Positions 59,101 to 64,000 of a stretch of DNA of 64,000 bases are shown one piece after another (positions within the stretch are counted from its first letter, which is position 1; every line of letters starts with the position of its first letter). Source of the DNA: Nipponacmea schrenckii (Eukaryota; Mollusca; Gastropoda; Lottiidae); assembly GCA_030562195.1 (NCBI GenBank), contig JAUJPP010000005.1, positions 9,420,826-9,484,825 of the forward strand, given 5' to 3'. Both the position numbers and the translations under genes were made by a program. The notes under the pieces are model-generated. The model saw only the letters and a list, made by a program, of their open reading frames with translations, ran no database searches and had not been told where the DNA came from.

Positions 59101-59489
59101 ATCCCTCAGTTACATGCAGCATCACATAAGAGCACTCCTTGTGCCTCTCCCAGTCTGGCACCTCTGAGCACCCCTTGTGCCTATCCCAGCCCAGCCCAGA
59201 ACTCCTCTGAGCACCCCTTGTGCCTCTCCCCAAGCTCTGGCCCCTCTGAGCACCACTTGTGCCTCTCCCAGCCTGGCCCCTCTGAGCACCACTTGTGCCT
59301 CTCCAAACCTCCCTCTTCAAGCCAAACCTCTGGGTTAATGACTAAAATTGTGGAATATCATAATTATAGTAAACTTACCAGGTTTTCATTTAGGGGTGTA
59401 TCAAATTTATAGCCTAATGCTGCCTTAACCAAGGAGGTCACCGCCTCAGCTCCCCAGTTTCTCATTCCAGCGTAAGGATGCTGACATAC
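31947..59489 (-). CDS. MON2: MON2, C-terminal 858 residues; 5' part beyond the window
   Basis: Fifteen minus-strand exons with GT-AG borders join in phase: 59379-59489, 58901-59076, 55749-55911, 55161-55421, 54508-54706, 53497-54068, 52838-52981, 52097-52225, 38882-38999, 37802-37868, 37402-37462, 36932-37058, 32726-32930, 32403-32485 and 31947-32107 (TGA). They encode 858 residues, about half of the usual 1700 or so. MON2 is a large HEAT-repeat scaffold related to Sec7-type Arf guanine exchange factors but without the Sec7 domain. It acts at the trans-Golgi and endosomes with DOPEY and a flippase in retrograde sorting. Diagnostic segments include [40 protein letters not shown] and [16 protein letters not shown]. 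No frame breaks were found. Introns are repeat-rich, and one of 13.1 kb hosts a bZIP gene on the other strand. Confidence 0.95.
32403..32485 (-). CDS. MON2: MON2 exon
   Basis: Reads [20 protein letters not shown] then KRAPKNN. The donor is GTCAGT, less usual, but the phase fits both neighbours. Confidence 0.88.
32726..32930 (-). CDS. MON2: MON2 exon
   Basis: Reads [20 protein letters not shown] and later [19 protein letters not shown], strongly conserved in MON2. Confidence 0.94.
34226..34405 (-). repeat. SINE family A, two adjacent tail copies
   Basis: Minus-strand copies at 34226-34262 and 34306-34405 both carry the family A tail (plus strand: GGAGTTTTACGTCCTACTC and relatives). Confidence 0.6.
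34403..34462. repeat. 60-bp hairpin
   Basis: TGATGTCACTAATTGCAAA (34403-34421) pairs with TTTGCAATTAGTGACGTCA (34444-34462), with one mismatch and a 22-nt loop. Probably a MITE remnant. Confidence 0.7.
35162..35349. mobile_element. 188-bp MITE with perfect 47-bp terminal inverted repeats and 9-bp target duplication
   Basis: The first 47 bp (beginning CGGTTAGTGTAAAATTCCCA, with the GC-rich block CGCCCAAAAGCGCCCAACGG) are matched exactly in reverse complement at the other end. AAATAAATA lies directly outside both ends. Perfect arms suggest recent insertion. A 9-bp duplication with long arms suggests Mutator- or Merlin-type mobilisation; the superfamily is an inference. Confidence 0.9.
36150..36412 (-). 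repeat. SINE family A copy with tRNA-like head
   Basis: Read on the minus strand it starts at the head ('ccgcggtggtttaatgagtt', then a B-box-like 'gggttcaaactc'), continues through the core 'gggacaagtaac', and ends with the truncated family A tail. It joins head and tail in one copy, which defines the family. Confidence 0.7.
36932..37058 (-). CDS. MON2: MON2 exon
   Basis: Reads [20 protein letters not shown] and then [14 protein letters not shown], a conserved MON2 segment. Confidence 0.93.
37080..37315 (-). repeat. CAGTGACCTTGGCAT minisatellite
   Basis: About eight imperfect units of roughly 30-40 bp (consensus near CAGTGACCTTGGCATTGAGG plus an A-rich linker) begin about 20 bp upstream of the acceptor side of the MON2 exon at 36932-37058. 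Confidence 0.75.
37402..37462 (-). CDS. MON2: MON2 exon
   Basis: Short exon: [20 protein letters not shown]. Acceptor TTTTCAG, donor GTATGG. Confidence 0.9.
37546..37667. mobile_element. second copy of the TTAA foldback MITE
   Basis: The ends AAGGGATACTGCGTCTTAG and CTAAGACCTATTATCCCT-like sequence are flanked by TTAA (37542-37545 and 37668-37671), matching the element at 960-1302 but shorter. Confidence 0.65.
37802..37868 (-). CDS. MON2: MON2 exon
   Basis: 67 nt: [20 protein letters not shown]. The donor is GTAAGT; it starts and ends within codons that match its neighbours. Confidence 0.9.
38103..38783. repeat. foldback element family D with its left end amplified (41 bp x 8)
   Basis: CTGGATACAATTATATAGAT recurs at 38113, 38154, 38195, 38236, 38277, 38318, 38359 and 38400, an exact 41-bp period. 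Single related ends follow at about 38407-38480 and 38567, and the inverted end (reverse complement of GGATAACAATTACATGTAC) closes the element near 38783. The array therefore looks like an expanded terminal repeat of family D. Confidence 0.75.
38882..38999 (-). CDS. MON2: MON2 exon
   Basis: Reads [20 protein letters not shown] and then [11 protein letters not shown]. It is separated from the preceding exon (52097-52225) by a 13.1-kb intron. Confidence 0.93.
42280..42690. repeat. minisatellite of about 90 bp, four copies plus an inverted piece
   Basis: Units contain AGCACTAGATATATAGATAT and CAGTGTTATCAAATATTATA. Near 42620-42690 part of the unit occurs inverted (AACACTGTCTGTATATCCAT), so the block can fold back. 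Confidence 0.7.
44783..44965 (-). repeat. SINE family A copy
   Basis: Minus-strand copy running from the tail (GGAGTTTTACATCCTACTC on the plus strand) through the core (CGTGCACAGCCCGTAGCACA). Confidence 0.7.
45903..45983 (+). other. probable 5' leader of the bZIP gene
   Basis: A strong acceptor (a T-rich tract ending ATCTTTTCAG at 45902) lies 81 bp before the ATG, suggesting an upstream non-coding exon spliced to the single coding exon. Confidence 0.4.
45984..46643 (+). CDS. PAR/CES-2-like bZIP transcription factor
   Basis: A single 219-codon frame with no coding intron. Residues 156-219 form a b[23 protein letters not shown] then ARR (basic region), followed by a zipper with Leu at 191, 198, 205 and 212 preceded by Ile184. 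The YWxxRxKNN approach and the [17 protein letters not shown] pattern are those of the PAR (HLF/TEF/DBP), NFIL3 and nematode CES-2 group, which bind TTAYGTAA-type sites as dimers. The first half is Ser/Tyr/Pro-rich and probably disordered. The first of the two alanines in the usual NNxAAxRSR core is Ser169 here. The gene lies inside a MON2 intron on the opposite strand. Group assignment is good; the exact orthologue is not resolved. Confidence 0.9.
   Translation: MNAASSSYPYPIDGRGEPDRPYKSYSPVQMQGSYYGSQYSNSSYMPPGNCGMQLPNATAFDFSHSQSMASCSGGQDMRVRSNGHTMQMIPNLKPEKDSSIDHYVNHTSGSDLSSQASPPDEGIEVSPDQKMKDLDSDHSKMPPKKRPCSIPDTSKDDTYWDKRKKNNDSAKRSREARRMKEEQIALRVVYLEQENLQLRTEVSLLKSEIEKLRCMLYNS
46785..46950 (+). 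repeat. 32-bp minisatellite in the bZIP 3' untranslated region
   Basis: Five units of GAGCTCTTGTCACCTTGGCA followed by GTGTATGGACTG lie 140 bp after the stop codon. Confidence 0.8.
50935..51215 (-). repeat. SINE family A copy with internal insertion
   Basis: The tail at about 50938-50970 and the core at about 51060-51190 (CGGTTTATTGTCTCATTCG on the plus strand) are separated by extra sequence rich in 'gggccattttgac'. Confidence 0.6.
51450..52078 (-). repeat. SINE family C: tRNA-like head plus six-fold amplified tail
   Basis: On the minus strand the element starts at 52078 with a tRNA-like head (GCAGTGGCTCAGTGAGTTAG, then GGTTCAGGGTTCAATC). It passes through a short body and reaches the tail 'cccatgggctgaatgttag' to 'acccatataaaatatagag'. 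That tail of about 85-100 bp is then repeated in tandem some six times down to 51450. Single tails are found at 3215-3310 and two at 54205-54385. Confidence 0.8.
52097..52225 (-). CDS. MON2: MON2 exon
   Basis: Reads [20 protein letters not shown] and ends [12 protein letters not shown]. Acceptor ATCTTACAG, donor GTATGT. Confidence 0.92.
52286..52370. repeat. 85-bp near-perfect hairpin in a MON2 intron
   Basis: The arm 52286-52322 (GCTAAGTGACTGGTTTCTAT onward) pairs with 52334-52370 (ending GAAACTAGTCACTTAGC) over 37 bp with one mismatch; the loop is 11 nt. It lies 60 bp upstream of the MON2 exon at 52097-52225. Confidence 0.8.
52505..52770 (-). repeat. SINE family B copy
   Basis: On the minus strand it begins with a tRNA-like head (TCTATAGCACAGCAGTTAGA, then GAGTTCTAATCTCGATCG) and ends with the body 'aactggtagaaaggatgcct'. 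A second copy is at 61390-61660. Confidence 0.75.
52838..52981 (-). CDS. MON2: MON2 exon
   Basis: Reads [20 protein letters not shown] and then [17 protein letters not shown]. 48 codons, phase 0 at both ends. Confidence 0.92.
53497..54068 (-). CDS. MON2: MON2 exon, largest in the window
   Basis: Reads [20 protein letters not shown], then [13 protein letters not shown], a linker, [18 protein letters not shown], and ends [19 protein letters not shown]. Donor GTATTA. Confidence 0.94.
54205..54385 (-). repeat. two SINE family C tails
   Basis: Two tandem copies of the 'acatgggtcagaattaggtc' unit within a MON2 intron. Confidence 0.7.
54508..54706 (-). CDS. MON2: MON2 exon
   Basis: Reads [20 protein letters not shown], then [20 protein letters not shown] and [15 protein letters not shown]. 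Confidence 0.95.
54725..54830 (-). repeat. SINE family A tail
   Basis: Degraded minus-strand copy (GGAATTTTAACGTCCTGTTA on the plus strand, then 'agtgtgcaataagg') next to the MON2 exon at 54508-54706. Confidence 0.5.
55161..55421 (-). CDS. MON2: MON2 exon
   Basis: Reads [20 protein letters not shown] and later [20 protein letters not shown], the most conserved MON2 stretch seen here. Confidence 0.96.
55749..55911 (-). CDS. MON2: MON2 exon
   Basis: Reads [20 protein letters not shown] and ends [14 protein letters not shown]. Donor GTGAGT. Confidence 0.95.
57540..57960. repeat. 160-bp tandem repeat, three copies
   Basis: AATCCTGTGCCAGTG(C/A)TTTCTGTT recurs at a spacing of about 160 bp with similar flanking 'cataactttagtgaac' sequence. 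Confidence 0.65.
58590..58900 (-). repeat. tandem copies of a MON2 exon-intron boundary
   Basis: The plus-strand text TTACCTACCCCTGATTG spans the real donor at 58900/58901. Close copies occur at about 58590, 58656 and 58744 within the intron, with neighbouring 'tagctatattgatagtga' sequence repeated as well. The third copy matches the true edge over about 28 bp (ATAGAGTTACCTACCCCTGA). Confidence 0.7.
58901..59076 (-). CDS. MON2: MON2 exon
   Basis: Reads [20 protein letters not shown] and then [14 protein letters not shown] and [17 protein letters not shown]. Donor GTAGGT. Confidence 0.95.
59105..59325 (-). repeat. 36-bp GC-rich minisatellite in a MON2 intron
   Basis: About six units of CCTCTGAGCACCCCTTGTGC with variable endings. 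The long frames on both strands here are artefacts of the period. Confidence 0.85.
59379..59489 (-). CDS. MON2: MON2 exon, first one visible
   Basis: 37 codons: [20 protein letters not shown] then [17 protein letters not shown]. Phase 0 at both ends, with acceptor ATTTCAG. Earlier exons must lie to the right, beyond the window or unrecognised. Confidence 0.93.
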
Positions 59490-59589
59490 CTGAAATTAGA
59501 AATAAAGTTGATAATGAAACATGATTGGTTAAAAGTTCATACCCTTGACAACAGATAATTTAAATAAAGAAACTGCAGAATTCTTTCTC

Positions 59590-60135
59590 ATGACTACCAA
59601 CAACTTTATAAGCATCTGCTGGAAATGATCACTAACTGTCATCTACCAACAACTACCTAGTTTGTGATATCAGCATCCACTGGAAGAACGTTAACTTGTC
59701 ATCTACCAACAACTACCTATATATAGCTGTATATCAGCATCTGCTGGAAGTGAACGTTAACTTGTCATCTACCAACAACTACGGTACCTAGTTTGTGATA
59801 TCAGCATCTGCTGGAAGCGAAAGTTAACTTGTCATCTACCAACAACTACCTAGTTTGTGATATCAGCAACTGCTGGAAGCGAACGTTAACTTGTCATCTA
59901 TCTACAACTACCTAGTTTGTGATATCAGCAACTGCTGGAAGAAAGTTAACTTGTCATCTACCAACAACTACCTAGTTTGTGATATCAGCATCTGGAAGAA
60001 AGTTAACTTGTCATCTACCAACAACTACCTAGTTTGTGATATCAGCACTGCTGGAAGCAAAGTTAACTTGTCATCTACCAACAACTACCTTGTTTGTGAT
60101 ATCAGCCCAATGGAACAGACTTAACTTGTCATCTA
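59590..60135. repeat. 62-bp minisatellite, about nine copies
   Basis: Units contain TAACTTGTCATCTACCAACA and CTAGTTTGTGATATCAGCAT with small length changes. Confidence 0.88.
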
Positions 60136-61389
60136 AAAACTACTGTTGTAATATCAATTCTGAAAAATCTTACTGGCAATTAATTAGCCTACCTTTGAAA
60201 ATATTTAGCAAGTCAATGACTAAATGTTAATTATCTAATAAGGACAAAGTTATAGAGATCTGGAAAGCAAACTATTGTATTAAACTATGAGTAATCACAT
60301 CTGAAACTAATAGTGTATTTAACTACCTATTCCTTGAACGATCTGAACAATCGTCAAATTTATTAGCTTATGGTATGGCCATTGAAGTAACGACTTAATG
60401 AAGCAATTGTACCAAAAGTTAACGTAATATTTTCTTGAAACAATCATTGGATATTACACTTGAAATTACTGTCTGACTTCCTAAATTTATTATCTATTGG
60501 ACCAAAGTTACGAGTCAACAATTGTTTAGATTGAATCACACTTGGAAAGTCTAATATTATTTTTTTAAAAACTGAAACTCATTGAGTTTGAGTATCCAGA
60601 ATGAAGACCTTAATGAAGTATTTGTACCAAAGTTTCTTTTACTGAATGATTTTGAGATTGAAAGTCTCAAACTATGTCATTATTTGTTATATTTGATAGC
60701 TACTAGGAATCTAAAAATAGCAATCTGGTAAAGTTCAAGTTGAGATTAACATGAAATGAAATGAATGAGTTCTAGTTACTTTATATGCAATTAATGAGTT
60801 CATTGTCTTGAAATCGTAATTTTCTGATTGCTATAAATAATCTTTGATTATTTTCCAGTCGAATATAATGAGTCTGCATTATTTGATATATTAATGTTAT
60901 TCTTTGACCAAGTAACTGGTTAGCGAAGTCTTGATTGACTATCAGAATAATTGATGCCTTTGATATTGACATTTTCTGACTGAAACCTTGGTTATGAACA
61001 TTGATGACCTCAAGATGAACTTGTGTACCTAATCATGACATCGGATGTTTAACAGACGTCAACTTTTAAATTTAAAAAACAATGATCAAAAAGCTTAATT
61101 CAAACACAGACTTCAATTAATTAGTCAAAGACTTAAAGTGGATGAACACACAATGGCACCAAATACCAGAGAAATGGAAGCACCAGACCAAATCTCATCG
61201 GCCAGGAATCAAGACATCTTTAATCATAGGCTTGTGACGATTCTATTTTAATGTTTTCATAATAGAAGAATGGAGAGTACTCAGACAGAATCTTCAAGCC
61301 TTGTGGCCACAAAAACAAAAAATCAGAAAAGAAACATTTGGCCAAAGATTCCAATGAAAAAAGAAAAGGAGAAAGAAACATCTATATTT

Positions 61390-61660
61390 TTCAAGGATAA
61401 CAACTTAGGTTCACAAGTCTGCCGTGACAGGGATCCATTCTACCAGCTGGTCCTTGGCCAAACCTCTTGGCATTGATCTTTCCCGTATTATTCCTACCCA
61501 TTTACAGCTGGGTGGACTGGAATTATCAGTGAAGATGACATTTTCATCGATCTTTCCCACTCCAGTTGAGATTAGAACTCATGTCCGATATTTTAAATGT
61601 ATCCAAGCAAAGAACAAGGAACGAAAGTTCTTACCACTGTGCTATAGAACCCTACAGAAA
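61390..61660 (-). repeat. SINE family B copy
   Basis: Matches 52505-52770, including 'agctgggtggactggaatta', 'gagattagaactcatgtc' and the head 'tgtgctatagaaccct' (plus-strand readings). Confidence 0.75.
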
Positions 61661-61919
61661 AAAAAACTATATCGCATTTTTGAATAAACAATCAGATATT
61701 TAAAATTTATGTCAATAGAAATATGTCAGTAGTGTCCCTTTAAAAACAACTTTATCACAATTCAGACATTTTGTTGCGTAAATGAAGGAGAAGAGGGGAG
61801 ATAAAAACACAAGAAGAAAGTAATCCCGATGATCTGAGATGCTATAAAATGACTATCATTGCGGCGGTGTTGATTTCTGTTCAGATTAAAATTAATCAAG
61901 CAAGCCGTTTTTGATGTAA

Positions 61920-62320
61920 TCTATGTTGTCTTTTACATCCAGACATCTAAATCTTACTTTGTAGTGTTGGTGGGTCTTTTGCATCCAGACATTTGAATCA
62001 AACTGTAATGTTTGTAGTCTTGACCGACCAGACATGACTTTAACTATCAAAAAAAATATTATAATCCTTGTAGTCTTTTACATCAGGACAAGGCTATAAA
62101 AATTAAAGAATGAATTCTGTAGTCTGGTTCATCCAGATATAGCTTTAAAATTAAACAGCATAATAACTATTAAACTGTGTAATCTTAGTAGTCTTTTACA
62201 TCCAGAAAATATATAAATAGAATTAAATTGAATAATTTTTGTAGTGTCTTTTACATCCAGACATGGTATAAACAATCAAAATTTAACAGTGTTATGATTG
62301 TAGTCTTGAACTCCTAGCAA
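61920..62320. repeat. diverged minisatellite of about 65 bp
   Basis: Six to seven units share TAGTCTTTTACATCCAGACA followed by AT-rich filler; spacing is irregular. Confidence 0.7.
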
Positions 62321-62979
62321 ATAATATCTAAGGACATATAGTTACGTCATCAAATGCTTACTTTTAGTGGGATAAAAAGAAACACAAAGCACTTTAAAAA
62401 GGTTCCCTTGTTTGCGAGAAATAATTTCAAAACCTCATTACAGTCCCTTTAAAGTATGGCATACTTTTTTTGTAAGAATAAAAAAAATCTGATATTCCAC
62501 AGTAATTTATAGATTGAACCTGAATAAACTCCATATGAAGAGTTCTTGATAACAATTATCCAGTATTAACTCACAGCAAAATGACAGTTATCCCCCTTCT
62601 TCAAGTTCAACAAAAGCATTTTTTTAGCAGAATTAAATTGATTTTACCATTATATGATATCCGTTAAGTACACGACAATTATTCTAAACCCAGAATAAGA
62701 GCTTTTATGCCATGGAAAGTGTTTTTCTGTTTAGAAAAAGTGTTTGAAGGAGATTATATTGACATGGGCGGAGCTTACAAGGGTGGTAGTCAGTTAATTC
62801 AAAACAAAAAAAACTTTTTTTCTTCACTATGTATGATCTCACAAGATTGTTATTGATCTACCGTTCTGGTTTCTAAGATTCTGAAAGCATTTTTTATGTT
62901 TAGAAAATGTGTTTAAAGGAGATTGTTTTCAAATAGGCGGAGTTACGATGACAGTAACCTGCCAGTCAAAAAGGGACTG

Positions 62980-63400
62980 TTCTACACCTAATTGGTCAAA
63001 TGGAAACAGTCAACACTATGCAGAGAGCAGTGATGGAGTTTTAGTCTATTTTTTTTCAATTTCCAACTGTGGGAGGATCTTTAACATGAACAGCCTGTAG
63101 CACACGGACCTTGGTTTATTGTCCTTTAGGAACAACTAAACTTTTTTTCCGTGTCAGTCCCTTAGGGCTGCCTCGCACTTGATGGAGTTAATTAAGAAAG
63201 GTCTCTGGAAAGATCTTGTAACAGTCCCAGAAGCCTGGCCTTCAAAGAGTTTCACCTAATGGACAACGCCATGCAGGGTGCAATAAGGGAAATTTTTCCA
63301 GGACAGCAGCATTAACCTACTCATTTGCGATTTCCAATTGTCGAGGGATCTAAAACATGCACAGCCTGCAGCACACTGGACCTCAACTGCCATGTTATGT
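62980..63400 (-). repeat. two SINE family A copies
   Basis: Copies at 62980-63125 and 63260-63400 carry the core 'tttaacatgaacagcctgta' or 'aacatgcacagcctgcagc' (plus-strand readings). Confidence 0.65.
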
Positions 63401-64000
63401 TAGAAGTGAATCAAATGTTTCTTTCATACAGTAACAGTCCAAGATGTCTGCCTTTAAAAGCACTCAATATGTACCATATAAATCATATTATGTTTCTATA
63501 GCCTATTCTTTGACAGAGAAAAAATGAAAAGAAACTGAAACTTTGATGGAATACTTCCTAAGTAAGAAAATGTTAACCTTAGCCAAACAAAACGGTTTTA
63601 AACCAATTACAACAACAGTTAAACGATGATGCACAACATTTAAATAAGCAAAAACATTTTACTTTCATTTTATCTGTGTTATTCACGTATATCATTATTC
63701 CAAAAAAGGAAAATATTAGGTATGAATGTTACATTATTATTATCGGTAAAGTGATCTGAAAATAAAATTTATAATGATGAATGATGTCTGGGTACATCCA
63801 TTTTCCCTGACATCTCGGACAAATTTCAAATAGTTTTATATCTTTGATAATAATAGTTTGAAATTGTACTCTATTCAAAAGGATCATTTCCGTCACTTCA
63901 TGGGACTTTTTGATCTTCGTTAAATAATTCAGCAGACGCAGTATAATAAATGAATATTCAATTTTCATGACTAAGGAGGCGTTTCCGACACGACAGAGCT

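Larger units (their letters stand above)
59490..64000. other. right end, probably MON2 intron
   Basis: No exon that fits upstream MON2 could be found. Contains a 62-bp minisatellite (59590-60135), SINE family B (61390-61660), a diverged repeat of about 65 bp (61920-62320) and SINE family A copies (62980-63125 and 63260-63400). Open frames here look like chance. Confidence 0.55.

Noticed and set aside
58973..59412. Open frames on both strands rich in Pro/Cys/Ser or Gly/Arg
   Set aside because: Produced by the 36-bp GC-rich minisatellite; the only real coding part nearby is MON2 exons.
59891..60230. Repeated NLSSTNNYLVCDIS frame
   Set aside because: Coincides with the 62-bp minisatellite with length changes that break the frame; no splice support.

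Overview
The window is eukaryotic: AT-rich, intron-containing and crowded with repeats. The proteins are animal, and the repeats (tRNA-derived SINEs, an ATACGCCCAC-ended dispersed family, the intronic motif AAGGGCAATAACTC) are of the kind common in molluscs. My best guess is a mollusc, or at least a lophotrochozoan; this is inferred from the repeats and gene content and was not tested by a search.

Layout. (1) 1-4600: a probable transmembrane exon, and perhaps a 31-nt microexon, of an unidentified minus-strand gene, then transposon debris. (2) About 4620-15260 (+): a TATDN2-like gene with seven coding exons. A very long disordered N-terminal region precedes a C-terminal TatD nuclease domain, and two single-base frame breaks interrupt the reading frame. 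(3) 15261-19900: intergenic, with foldback elements and a hAT-like element carrying an exact 8-bp target duplication. (4) 19942-23825 (+): a three-exon gene for a TIR-domain adaptor that looks like a TRIF/TICAM relative. Besides the TIR it carries a RHIM-like core (VQIG), an LEIS motif of the pLxIS type and two in-frame coding minisatellites. Its last exon runs into a 13-copy array of about 90 bp built from the same kind of sequence. (5) 25621-31440: a 5.8-kb satellite of a 19-bp monomer. (6) 31947-59489 (-): the C-terminal 858 residues (15 exons, stop included) of MON2, with the 5' half beyond the right edge. (7) 45984-46643 (+): a one-exon PAR/CES-2-like bZIP gene nested, on the opposite strand, in the 13.1-kb MON2 intron. 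(8) 59490-64000: no recognised exon; probably MON2 intron, with minisatellites and SINE copies.

The four recognised genes have no obvious common pathway: TATDN2 is a nucleic-acid processing enzyme, the TIR protein is innate immune signalling, MON2 is endosome-Golgi trafficking, and the bZIP is transcription. The most interesting items are the TIR-RHIM-pLxIS combination in an apparent invertebrate, and a recurring pattern in which tandem arrays seem to have been seeded from existing sequence: a coding exon end, an exon-intron edge, a SINE tail and a foldback-element terminus.
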